A stretch of DNA of 15,524 bases from CAYQAJ01 sp964415245 (GCA_964415245.1 CAYQAJ010000108.1:1-15524), one strand, 5' to 3'. Positions 1 to 6,819 are shown, numbered from the stretch's first letter. Notes: generated from the sequence alone by a model not told the origin. A program made the numbers and translations.

Positions 1-603
1 GGGGCCGGCCAGTTCGCGCACATCGTGGGGCGGATCGAGCCGCTGCCCGACGACGTACCCGAGAAATTCGTGTTCGAGGAAGAGGTTGTCGGCGGGCGGA
101 TTCCGCGGCAGTTCATCCCCTCGATCGAGAAGGGGATCCGCGAATCGCTGCTCAAGGGCCCCGTGGCGGGCTATCCCGTGACCGGCGTGAAAGTGGTGGT
201 GACCGATGGCTCGTACCACGAAGTCGACAGCTCGGATCGCGCATTTCAGACCGCGGGCCGCGACTGTTTCCGCGAGACGTTCCCCCGCACCGGCCCCGTG
301 CTGCTGGAGCCGGTGATGTCGATCGGCGTCGAGTGCCCGCAAGAGTTTCAAGGAGCGGTGGTGGGCGACCTGACGTCGCGGCGGGGCATCATCATTTCGA
401 CCGACACCAGCGGCAACACCACCCTGATCTCGGCCGAGGTGCCGCTGGCCGAGACGTTCGGCTACGCCACCGACCTGCGGAGCATGACGCAGGGCCAGGG
501 CATCTTCACGCTCGAACCGTGCGCCTATCGACGCACGCCGATGAGCATTCAGGAAGACATCATCGCCGAGAAGAAGAAAGAGCAGCTCGTCGGCGCGCGG
601 TAG
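1..603 (+). CDS. fusA: Elongation factor G, C-terminal part (domains IV-V), 5' end outside window
   Basis: EF-G is the cytoplasmic GTPase that drives ribosomal translocation. The frame is open from base 1 and ends at TAG 601-603, giving 200 residues; the first in-frame GTG (25) is internal, not a start. Visible landmarks are the domain IV segment 'IPRQFIPSIEKGIRE', the loop 'GSYHEVDSSDRAF', and domain V 'LLEPVMSIGVECPQEFQG' followed by 'GDLTSRRG' and 'FGYATDLRSMTQGQG', all standard EF-G signatures. The extreme C-terminus (EPCAYRRTPMSIQEDIIAEK) departs from the usual 'EFDHYxxVP' ending but keeps the general shape. The GTPase domain is off the window, so I cannot say whether this is the main EF-G or one of the paralogs that planctomycetes often carry. 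It converges on the small gene at 802-963. Confidence 0.93.
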   Translation, partial: GAGQFAHIVGRIEPLPDDVPEKFVFEEEVVGGRIPRQFIPSIEKGIRESLLKGPVAGYPVTGVKVVVTDGSYHEVDSSDRAFQTAGRDCFRETFPRTGPVLLEPVMSIGVECPQEFQGAVVGDLTSRRGIIISTDTSGNTTLISAEVPLAETFGYATDLRSMTQGQGIFTLEPCAYRRTPMSIQEDIIAEKKKEQLVGAR

Positions 604-615
604 CCTCGTTCGTGG

Positions 616-635
616 GGCAGGCTTTCCAGCCTGCC
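616..635. repeat. Short hairpin repeat just downstream of fusA
   Basis: Perfect 8-bp arms GGCAGGCT (616-623) and AGCCTGCC (628-635) close a TTCC loop, 13 bases after the fusA stop. No T-run follows, so it is not a classic rho-independent terminator, although the hairpin could still end or protect the transcript. It resembles a dispersed intergenic repeat more than a gene-specific signal, but no second copy was seen here. Confidence 0.5.
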
Positions 636-670
636 GAGCGCGAGCAAAAGCGCGACGCGCCGTATCTGCC

Positions 671-697
671 GGTTAGCCGCGACGCGCAGCAGAGCGC
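671..697 (+). repeat. Dispersed repeat A, copy 1
   Basis: This GC-rich block begins GGTTAGCCGCGACGCG. It recurs at 9242-9269 with one inserted A and one A/G change. Both copies lie beside repeat B but in opposite order. It is non-coding and lies between fusA and the 53-residue gene. Confidence 0.7.
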
Positions 698-704
698 GCC
701 GAGC

Positions 705-731
705 GTCATTCCCGCGCAGGCGGGAATCCAG
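705..731 (+). repeat. Dispersed hairpin repeat B, copy 1
   Basis: The 27-base block contains arms ATTCCCGC (708-715) and GCGGGAAT (720-727) around a GCAG loop. A copy with 26 of 27 identical bases lies at 9214-9240 in the same orientation. It follows repeat A here and precedes it at the second site. It looks like a small palindromic REP-like element; no mobilising gene is nearby. Confidence 0.75.
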
Positions 732-735
732 GTGG

Positions 736-801
736 CGGTGTCAGTTGTCCGTGGTCAGTTGCCCGGGAACTGAATACTGAACACTGGAAACTCTGGCCCC
801 A
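736..801. repeat. Degenerate CAGTTG / ACTGAACACTG tract
   Basis: This low-complexity stretch contains two CAGTTG words and then 'ACTGAATACTGAACACTGG'-like sequence up to the end of the miniprotein gene. Related tracts occur at 12502-12517 and 14099-14168. It has no coding potential and its function is unknown. Confidence 0.45.
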
Positions 802-963
802 TCACCCCCACATTTTGCCGTCGGCGTTGGGAGTGGCGGCGGGGGGATCGGGTTGGGTGCTGAAGGGGCTCTTGGGCCAGTCACCGGTGTAGAGCATTAC
901 CGCGACTTTCAGCGCAAGACCCAGCGCAATGCCCAGCACGACGATGGAAAGGCGGACTCGCAT
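802..963 (-). CDS. Small single-pass membrane protein, 53 aa
   Basis: ATG at 963-961 reads to TGA at 804-802. The product starts with basic 'MRVR', then one hydrophobic helix of about 20 residues (roughly 5-24, 'LSIVVLGIALGLALKVAVML'), then a short polar Pro-rich tail containing 'GDWPKSPFSTQPDPPAA' and ending 'KMWG'. A GGAG sits 11 bases before the start, somewhat far for a ribosome-binding site. The positive N-terminus and lack of a cleavage motif suggest an anchored protein with the tail outside, but this is inference. I recognise no family. It is shorter than common ORF cut-offs and so is easily missed. It converges with fusA and is divergent from the chimeric gene at 1210. The clean membrane helix supports a real gene; no homology could be tested. 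Confidence 0.6.
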   Translation of the reverse strand: MRVRLSIVVLGIALGLALKVAVMLYTGDWPKSPFSTQPDPPAATPNADGKMWG

Positions 964-1030
964 CGGATGCGGTTCTCCGGTTTGCTCGATAACCGCGGAT
1001 TAGCACCTCGGGCGGCCACCGCTTGTGTCG

Positions 1031-1036
1031 AGTATA
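1031..1036 (-). promoter_or_regulatory. Possible -10 element for the 53-aa gene
   Basis: TATACT reads on the minus strand at 1036-1031, about 68 bases before the ATG at 963. It matches five of six consensus positions. No good -35 is present at 16-18 bp, so the call rests on the -10 alone. Confidence 0.25.
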
Positions 1037-1110
1037 CCCGTGCATTGCGGCAGCGGACAGCTACAATGGCAGGATCGCCGCAAGCCGCGCGCATCGTGAA
1101 ACCGTCTCGG

Positions 1111-1167
1111 AGAAGGGGACAGGCACATTTTGCTCCGCAGACTGCGCAAAATGAGCCAGTCCCCGAC
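1111..1167 (+). repeat. Long imperfect palindrome, family P1 copy 1
   Basis: The left arm GGGGACAGGCACATTTTGC (1115-1133) pairs with the right arm at 1146-1164 in 17 of 19 positions across a 12-base loop. Both mismatches are A against A in the folded stem. A related, shortened copy lies in opposite orientation at 8025-8076. It sits in the spacer ahead of the chimeric gene at 1210. The architecture resembles REP-type or MITE-type elements mobilised by IS200/RAYT transposases, but no such gene is in the window. Confidence 0.75.
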
Positions 1168-1209
1168 CGTTTCGCACTGCGCAACCGATAGCCACCGGCG
1201 GAATCTGCC

Positions 1210-2766
1210 ATGCGTACGCCGCGACTCCCGCTGATTCATGCCGCGCGAGCCGCCTTGATACTCGCGGCTGCACTGGCGCTGTTGGTACTGATTTCTCCAG
1301 GTGGCCGCGCCGACGACGAAGCCGATCCGCTCAAGGGGCTCATTGCCAAGCCGGGCCTTTACAAATCGCTCACCGAGCCGCCGTGTTCGTACTGCTCTAC
1401 GCAGGACTTGAAGAAGCTCATTCGCGACGACGACCCTTGCATTGTGTGGCGGCGCGGCAGCGTGAACGGCCTGCTGCGCTGGCTCGTTCGTCACGAGGTC
1501 AAGCTGCCCATTCGCCCGCACCTCGGTGCCAACCGCGGTGAGCTGGAGTGGCGAAGGCCCAACCGTGTCACGTTGTTGAACATGCTCCACCATCCGATCT
1601 ACGCGGGTGCCTATCGCTGGGGACATCGCGAAGTGGATCCGCGCAGGAAGGTTCCCGGAAAGCCTGCCAGTGGTCGCACGTTCCACGCGCACGACGAGTG
1701 CCGGGTGCTGATTCACGACCGCTTTGCGGCCTACATCTCTTGGGACGTGTTCGAGCAAAACCAGCACAAACTGGCCGGGAACAGCACGCTCGGCAAACTG
1801 CTCTCCGCGCCGCGACACGGCCCGAGCATCCTGGCCGGGCTGGTGGTCTGCGGCCGTTGTGGGCACCACATGCTGGTAGGTTATGGAACCTCGGGCGGGG
1901 GGTCGAGAAGCCACACGCTGCGTTACAGTTGCCTACGCGAGGCGATTGACTACGGCGCCCAGACGTGTCAAAGCTTGTCGGGTGCGGTGTTGGAATCGTT
2001 CGTTGTCGAGCGGCTGTTGCAGGCCGTCTCGCCCGCGTCGTTGGAGTTGAGTCTCGCGGCCACCGCAGACATCGAGCGTGAGCGCCAGCAACTCGACGAT
2101 CACTGGCAGCAGCGGCTGGCGCGTTCGCGCTACGAAGTCGAACAAGCCCGCCGCCAGTACGCGGCCGTTGATCCCGAGCATCGCCTGGTGGCTCGCGAGC
2201 TGGAACGGCGCTGGGACGAATCGCTCCGCGCGGAGCAGCAGTTGCAGGCCGATTACGCACGTTTCCAACGAGACTGCCCCACGCAACTCTCCCCGCCAGA
2301 GCGCGAGCAAATTCTCGCGTTGTCTCACGACCTGCCGGCGCTGTGGCGTGCCGAGAGCCGGACGTTGTCGGAAATTGCCGAGACCTTGAATGCCGAAGGC
2401 TTCCACCCGCCGAAGCGATCGCCTCGCTTCAGCAAAGGGATCTTAGGTAACTTCCTGCAGGAGCGCCGCGTTCGCACCGGCTCGTTGCTGCGGAGCGTGA
2501 CGGATCAACAGCATCTGCGGGCGAGCGAGTGGTGGCTGGCGGAACTGGCCGCGGAATTGTCAATGCCGTTAGCCACACTGCATCGTTGGCAGCGTGTCGG
2601 CTGGGTTACTTCGCGCAAAGTGCCGGAGCCCAGAGGTCGCCGGGCGATCTACGCCGACGCCGACGAGTTGCGTCGCCTGAGGCAACTTCGCGACTCCCCT
2701 CGCGGTTGGCCGCAGCCCTATCCGACGGAACTGATCACCCCCAAACCACCATCCGAGAAAACCTGA
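1210..2766 (+). pseudogene. Chimeric ORF: secreted-protein N-terminus fused to a catalytically dead large serine recombinase
   Basis: One open frame of 518 residues joins two unrelated parts. Residues 1-35 form a signal peptide (basic start, core 'AALILAAALALLVLIS', likely cleavage after GGRA). Residues 36 to about 78 resemble a secreted planctomycete protein I cannot name ('LTEPPCSYCS', 'LIRDDDP'). From about residue 85 it is a large serine recombinase: recombinase domain ('GLLRWLVRHEVKLPIRPH', 'LNMLHHPIYAGAYRWG'), zinc ribbon (C214, C217, C241, C253), a coiled coil near 284-350, and a C-terminal HTH-like segment (about 441-466) beginning 'EWWLAELAAEL'. The N-terminal resolvase domain with its catalytic serine is absent. 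A second gap seems to join 'LPALWRAESRT' directly to 'LSEIAETLNAEGF' (about residues 378-395); related proteins have roughly 80 residues between these blocks. Integrase activity is therefore very unlikely. The secreted protein's remainder is not in the window. Confidence 0.8.
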
Positions 2767-2796
2767 TGTGGCGTCGTAGCAGTGCTAGCTCAATAA

Positions 2797-3007
2797 AAGT
2801 GTTATCTTGGGAGGTACTATGATTGGCACACTGAACTGTTCTTCAAGTGGATCAAGCAGTATCTGCGAATCAAAGCTTTCTATGGCCGTAGCGACAACGC
2901 GGTGAAGACGCAAGTGTGGATCGCCATCAGCGTCTACGTGCTCGTTGCCATCGTGAAGAAGGAACTGCGGCTCGATCGAAGCCTGTACGAAATTCTGCAA
3001 ATCCTAA
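2797..3007 (+). pseudogene. IS4-type DDE transposase, C-terminal remnant
   Basis: In the frame from 2797 the translation reads 'GRYYDWHTELFFKWIKQ', then 'LRIKAFYG', 'NAVKTQVWIAISVYVLVAI' and 'LYEILQIL', the tail of IS4-group transposases (DDE_Tnp_1). The catalytic Glu and the Lys seven residues after it are kept (E-x6-K), but the Arg expected four residues before the Glu is Asp. In-frame stop TAA 2794-2796 precedes the fragment, so the N-terminal two thirds are gone. After 'LQILR' the match ends at the edge of the IS5-type remnant, suggesting that the IS5 element landed in this one. Nonfunctional remnant. Confidence 0.75.
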
Positions 3008-3025
3008 GAGGCTGCCAAAAACCGG
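3004..3025 (-). mobile_element. Probable terminal end of the IS5-type remnant
   Basis: GAGGCTGCCAAAAACCGG (3008-3025) lies just outside the transposase stop codon (3051-3053), where an IS5-family terminal inverted repeat is expected. It is flanked by CTAA (3004-3007), which fits the YTAR-type short target duplication used by many IS5 elements. The opposite end was not found because the element is truncated, so both IR and duplication are inferred from one side only. Confidence 0.4.
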
Positions 3026-3050
3026 TGCAAATGATGAATTGGCTGCCGCC

Positions 3051-3986
3051 TTAAGTGATGGCCTCGGTGAGGATGTGAAAACAGATTACCGCTGGTGCCA
3101 TACTGGTCCAGGCGTCGATCGAGGTACCGGAGCGATCGCAGCGATTTCGCATCCTTCGCAGCCCTTTGATCCAACTGATCGTGCGCTCGACTACCCAGCG
3201 GATGCGACCCAAGTGGCTCCCGTGTTGGCTGTTGCGATGTCCGATGTGGGGCTGGATCCCCAGCCAGCGGAGGATGCTTCGCGTGGCTTCGCAGTCGAAG
3301 CCGGCGTCGTAGGAAAAGGTCGTGCGCTGGTTGGCAGGGTCGAGCACCGAGGTGATGCGATCTCCGCCGTCACGGGCAATTGTCCACCTGGCGCCGGCGG
3401 GGTTCACAATCGACGAGGCCAGCCCGCTCGATGTGTAGTTGTACTTGAAACCGTCGGGAAAACTCTCGGTCCAGTCGCCGCCGGCGTTTTTCTTGAGCAA
3501 GCTGCCGATGCCCCCGGCCGAGCGATAGACGTTCGAGACGTTTTTGCCGAAGTACCGCGTGCGCGTGCCGGCCCCGCTGGTGACGTCGACGTAGCTCTGG
3601 TTGAACGAAGCGGCCAGCGGCGGATCGACGCTGAGCGAAACGCCCCGCCCGAACTCGCCCGCCTCGGACGACCGCGAGTTGTAATACAGCCGCACGGGCG
3701 GAGCCCACGGACCGGCGGCGGGCGTTTGCAGCATGGCCCGCAGGTTGCCGTATGGGGAGCTGAACTCGGAGGGAAGGGCGCTGCACGTGGCGCCGGGCTG
3801 CTTTTGCGGGGGAGCCAGCGAGTCGGCCGCGCTGGGCGAGGTCATGTCTTGCGCGTCGCACGTGGAACAGCCGCCGCCGATTCCACAGCTGTCCGCGCCG
3901 CCGCCCATGAACTGGCCCGCATCGTTGCCGAGCACCGGGATGCTGTTGAACGCCGGGCGAACGGTAGAGAGCGGGTTCTGCCCCAT
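3051..3986 (-). pseudogene. RHS/YD-repeat protein N-terminus fused in frame to an IS5-family transposase tail
   Basis: The 311-residue frame has two parts. Residues 1-228 (3303-3986) are the start of an RHS-type protein: a Gly/Cys-rich leader ('GGGADSCGIGGGCSTC'), the opening strand 'PPVRLYYNSRSSEAGEFGRG', and YD-like repeats ('SFPDGFKYNYTSSGLASSI', 'ITSVLDPANQRTTFSYDA'). Residues 229-311 (3051-3302) are the C-terminus of an IS5-type transposase with the Y-R-E-K signature segment 'GRIRWVVERTISWIKGLRR' (R-x3-E-x6-K intact). The two D residues of the DDE site are missing. RHS proteins normally run to more than a thousand residues with a core and a toxin tip; all of that is lost. The junction at about 3300-3308 keeps the frame. 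No secretion signal is obvious at the chosen ATG, and the frame is closed by TGA eight codons upstream. Confidence 0.8.
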
Positions 3987-4265
3987 CGCGCCTGGCGCGG
4001 GGCGAAGTCAATCATTTTGTGTGCGGCGACGAAAGGATTCTCCAAAATGATTCGACGCTGTCGCTGCGCTTCATTCATAGTGCAGTGACAACAGGGTGAC
4101 ACACTGAAGGAGCGTCAAACTCTCGCACACTTGACGCCGCTTACCTTGTCTTCGCGCGCAGCCCATGTTGCCGGCATGCAGTGGCGGCGGACACCCGGCA
4201 TGTGGCGTGCGCCGGGCAGGCGGCATACGCGCACGCTTCGAGTTGACTTCCACTGACCGTGCCAC

Positions 4266-4820
4266 TCACCGCGGCGGCAAATACGGGCCGCCGCGGGGGA
4301 GGTACGGTCCCTGGGGCGCCGGGAACGGCAGCGGGGGCGGGGCGCCCAGCGGTGCTGGCAGCAGTTCCGGTGTGGTGGGCAGGGGCGTGATTACGCCGCG
4401 TCGGGCGCTGTCGCGCAGCTCTTCGGCGCGGCCCCGCAGAACATCGGTGGGAACGATCTGCTGCGGAATGAGCTGGAAGTCGATTACCCGCTCGTCGCGC
4501 ACCTCGCTCCACGCAAAGTTTTCGCTGACAAAGTCGAACGGCGGGTACTCGTACCACGGCGGTTGGATGGCCTGCTTGACGGTGAGCGTCTCGAAGCCGT
4601 CCTTGATCAGTTGAATCTTCCGCGTGCCGTAATAGGTGAAGGTGGTCGATACCGGCGTAAAGCCGATCTCCTGGTCGTCGATCACCACCAGCGCCCCGGC
4701 GGGATTGCTGCGGATCGTCAGCCGCCGCCTCACGCCGCCGGCCCATGCGTAGCCCGCCAGGTCGAAACATACAAACAATGCCACAAGGGCCAGCAGCAAG
4801 AATCGGCCGCTTCGTTTCAT
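4266..4820 (-). CDS. Secreted PEGA-domain protein
   Basis: The product is 184 residues. A signal peptide covers 1-27 (MKRSGRF, core 'LLLALVALFVCFDLAG', likely cleavage after AWA). A PEGA-type domain spans about 30-80 ('RRRLTIRSNPAGALVVIDDQ', 'GFTPVSTTFTYYGTRKIQL', 'KDGFETLT'). The tail is Pro-rich with 'TPLPTTPELLPAPLG' and a final 'PYLPRGGPYLPPR'. PEGA domains are small surface beta-domains, often on exported or cell-envelope proteins; no enzymatic role is known. An upstream ATG at 4838 would add six residues, but AGGA lies six bases before the ATG at 4820, so that start is preferred. No lipobox is seen. It is divergent from the PP2C gene at 5200, across a spacer holding a perfect palindrome. 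The role is likely extracytoplasmic and structural, by inference. Confidence 0.85.
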   Translation of the reverse strand: MKRSGRFLLLALVALFVCFDLAGYAWAGGVRRRLTIRSNPAGALVVIDDQEIGFTPVSTTFTYYGTRKIQLIKDGFETLTVKQAIQPPWYEYPPFDFVSENFAWSEVRDERVIDFQLIPQQIVPTDVLRGRAEELRDSARRGVITPLPTTPELLPAPLGAPPPLPFPAPQGPYLPRGGPYLPPR

Positions 4821-4932
4821 TGGTTTTCCTCGTTTCATTCGGTCCGCTAAGTTGCCGGGCGACGCGCCATTCGATTCTGGCGGCGGCGCTCGGGCGCCGC
4901 GCGAAGAAGATAGCGCGAAAAAGGGGGGTGGT

Positions 4933-5005
4933 AAAAAGGTGTCAGGAACCTTTGATGCGCAGCACCCTCCGGGCCGTTTCGGTCAAAGGTTCCTGACACC
5001 TTTTT
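4933..5005. repeat. Perfect 23-bp inverted repeat, family P2
   Basis: The arm 4933-4955 (starting AAAAAGGTGTCAGGAACC) and the arm 4983-5005 (ending GGTTCCTGACACCTTTTT) are exact reverse complements over 23 bp around a 27-base loop. As RNA this is a very stable hairpin ending in T5 on the plus strand and, by symmetry, on the minus strand, so it could act as a bidirectional terminator. It lies between divergently transcribed genes, however, where no terminator is needed, which favours a mobile palindromic element. Confidence 0.85.
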
Positions 5006-5099
5006 CCCACCGATCGCCACCGATTTCGCGCGAGGCGGGAGTATACTGACCGCCCCACGCACCGGCCATGCCAGAACCGGCGGACTTGTCCTGCCGCAA

Positions 5100-5129
5100 C
5101 TTACATAGTTTGAACAGGGGAGCTAGAAT
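5100..5129 (+). promoter_or_regulatory. Candidate sigma70-like promoter for the PP2C gene
   Basis: CTTACA (5100-5105, four of six) and TAGAAT (5124-5129, five of six) are 18 bp apart. Transcription would start near 5136, leaving a leader of about 64 bases before ATG 5200. Confidence 0.35.
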
Positions 5130-5199
5130 AGCTGACGAGACCCGCCGTCGTCGTTCATTCCTTCTGTGCCGCCGGCCCGTCGGTCGATTTTCTCTAGTG

Positions 5200-6510
5200 A
5201 TGGCGCATTCCAACGCGACCTGGAACGACTGCTTGCAATACGCCGCTGCCAGTGATGTCGGCATGCGGCGTGCCAACAACCAGGACGCCTACAACGTCGT
5301 GCTGGCCGGTGACGAAGCGCAACTGCACAAGCGGGGCCACCTGTTCGTCGTGGCCGACGGCATGGGAGCCCACGTGGCGGGCGAATTGGCCAGCAAGCTG
5401 GCAGCCGATCGCATCCCCCACCACTATCACAAGTTCGGCGACTTCTCTTCGCCGGAAGCCCTGCAGCGGGCCGTGCTCGAGGCCAACTCCGAGGTGAATC
5501 AGCGGGGCCGCGCCAATCCCGACTTCTTCAACATGGGCACCACGTGCAGCGTGCTGGTGCTGATGCCGCAGGGCGCCCTGGTGGCCCACATCGGCGACAG
5601 CCGCGTGTACCGGCTCCGCGGCGAGCAACTCGAGCAGATTACGTTCGACCACAGTTTGGTGTGGGAACTTCGCTCGACCGGCCAGGTCACTCCCGAAAGC
5701 GAAATCGATCGCATGTTGCCCAAGAACGTGATTACCCGTTCGCTGGGCCCCAACCCCAGCGTGCAGGTCGATATCGAGGGACCCTACGCGATCGAGGAAG
5801 GGGACACCTTTCTCGTGTGCAGCGACGGACTGACCGGACAGGTGGAGGACGAGGAAATCGCCGTGTTGTTGGCCCACCTCGACCCCGAAGCAGCCGCCCG
5901 CTCGCTTGTCGGACTGGCGAATCTCCGCGGGGGGCCCGACAACATAACCGTGATTGTGGCCAAAGCGACCGGACCGCGTCTTACCACCAGTAAGGGGGGC
6001 GGCGATCCGATCACCCTGGGCAAAATCGTTCCGCCGCGCCGCGTGCATCCGGTGCTGTGGGGCATGGTGCTGGCAAGCGTGCTGGCGGCCGCGGCATTCG
6101 GCATCGCCCAAAGTGCCGTCGGGGCGCTCATCGCCGCCGGTCTGGCGGTTGCGCTGTTGGCCGCCGCGCTGGTTGTCAAACTCGCGCCGATCAAGCAGGG
6201 AATCGCGCTGGGGCAACGCCACCGCTTGGGTCGGGGGCCTTACACGAATGCGCCGATCCTCGTCGCCACGGAATTCGTGACCCGGCTGGCCGATTCGGCA
6301 CAACGTCTGCGCGAAGCGAACGACGAGCAGCCTTCGGGCGAGCATTGGTCGGCTTTCGACCGCTCCCTGCAGAGTGCCCGGCAAGCGGCGCACGATTCCC
6401 GCCCGCCAGAGGCCCTCCGCCATTGTGCCGAGGCGATCGTGGGTCTGACGAGAAACCTGCGAAACCGCCGCAGTTCGAAGACGAGCGATTCCGGAGTCGA
6501 CTCGAAGTAG
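5200..6510 (+). CDS. Membrane-anchored PP2C-family Ser/Thr protein phosphatase
   Basis: The 436-residue product should dephosphorylate Ser/Thr phosphoproteins with two metal ions. Motifs in order: 'RRANNQDAY' with metal-binding D29; 'VVADGMGAHVAGE' with D53-G54 (usual form DGMGGH, here Ala replaces a Gly); 'NMGTTCSVLVL'; 'AHIGDSRVYRLR'; 'NVITRSLG'; 'LVCSDGLTGQ'; and 'GGPDNITVIV', which supplies the last metal-binding Asp. The catalytic domain ends near 255. Two hydrophobic helices follow (about 286-304 and 308-328), then a roughly 105-residue polar tail rich in Arg and Ala. The phosphatase would therefore be cytoplasmic and tethered to the membrane. The frame can be extended to 5068, but that N-terminal stretch is Arg-rich and unlike the family, so ATG 5200 is chosen although no clear ribosome-binding site precedes it. 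No partner kinase is nearby; the next gene in the same direction is the LptF-like permease, 309 bases away. Confidence 0.9.
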   Translation: MAHSNATWNDCLQYAAASDVGMRRANNQDAYNVVLAGDEAQLHKRGHLFVVADGMGAHVAGELASKLAADRIPHHYHKFGDFSSPEALQRAVLEANSEVNQRGRANPDFFNMGTTCSVLVLMPQGALVAHIGDSRVYRLRGEQLEQITFDHSLVWELRSTGQVTPESEIDRMLPKNVITRSLGPNPSVQVDIEGPYAIEEGDTFLVCSDGLTGQVEDEEIAVLLAHLDPEAAARSLVGLANLRGGPDNITVIVAKATGPRLTTSKGGGDPITLGKIVPPRRVHPVLWGMVLASVLAAAAFGIAQSAVGALIAAGLAVALLAAALVVKLAPIKQGIALGQRHRLGRGPYTNAPILVATEFVTRLADSAQRLREANDEQPSGEHWSAFDRSLQSARQAAHDSRPPEALRHCAEAIVGLTRNLRNRRSSKTSDSGVDSK

Positions 6511-6819
6511 GGGCTGGCTCTCTCATCGCGGCGAACGTCGCTGGCGCCCATTTGCACGGCATCCGCCGCTCTCCGCTTAGTCGGCGCGAGCGGGATTCCC
6601 CCTCTTTCCCCTCAATTGCGCCGCCCGGGCAGACAGCCGAATTGTCGTTTCCCCAGTAGCCCGGACATGTTACAGTCTGCGCCGCCTACGGCGCTTGCCG
6701 CTATGCGACCGCCTGGCTATCGGCCGCGCTCGGCGCGCGATGCCAGGCAACCGATACGAAGCGCGGGACCCTCGCGCGCACGGCAGGCACAACGGACGAC
6801 CAAGGAGCCAACGGCACGG
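6511..6819. other. Spacer between the PP2C and permease genes
   Basis: No gene was recognised. A TGTTACAGT (6668-6676) resembles an extended -10 without a matching -35. A stem GCCTGGC (6711-6717) / GCCAGGC (6742-6748) could form in the permease leader. AAGGAG at 6802-6807 lies 12 bases before the permease ATG. The upstream-extended reading frame of the permease crosses this region but carries no protein features. Confidence 0.4.

Larger units (their letters stand above)
4821..5199. other. Divergent spacer between the PEGA and PP2C genes
   Basis: It contains a 7-bp stem (GCGGCGC 4883-4889, GCGCCGC 4894-4900, TCGG loop) in what would be the PEGA leader, the 23-bp inverted repeat at 4933-5005, an isolated TATACT at 5042-5047, and a better promoter candidate for the PP2C gene at 5100-5129. 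Open frames across it have no recognisable protein features. Confidence 0.5.

Noticed and set aside
616..635. Rho-independent terminator for fusA
   Set aside because: The hairpin has no following T-run; kept as a repeat, although it may still stabilise the transcript end.
1440..2766. Active integrase with attachment sites
   Set aside because: The resolvase catalytic domain is absent and an internal segment seems deleted; no direct repeats that could be att sites were seen at the boundaries.
2916..4088. 390-codon open frame on the plus strand
   Set aside because: It is antisense to the RHS and IS5 parts, which have recognisable family sequence; its own translation is Arg/Gly/Ala-rich with no domain. 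It is a GC-driven shadow.
4194..4216. CCCGGC/GCCGGG stem downstream of the PEGA gene as terminator
   Set aside because: Six-base stem with an 11-base loop and no T-run; too weak to call.
4071..4265. 64-codon minus-strand frame between the RHS remnant and the PEGA gene
   Set aside because: No signal, no domain, Arg/Pro/Cys-rich composition typical of random GC-rich DNA.
5194..6423. 409-codon open frame on the minus strand
   Set aside because: Antisense to the PP2C gene; His/Gln/Gly-rich translation without motifs.
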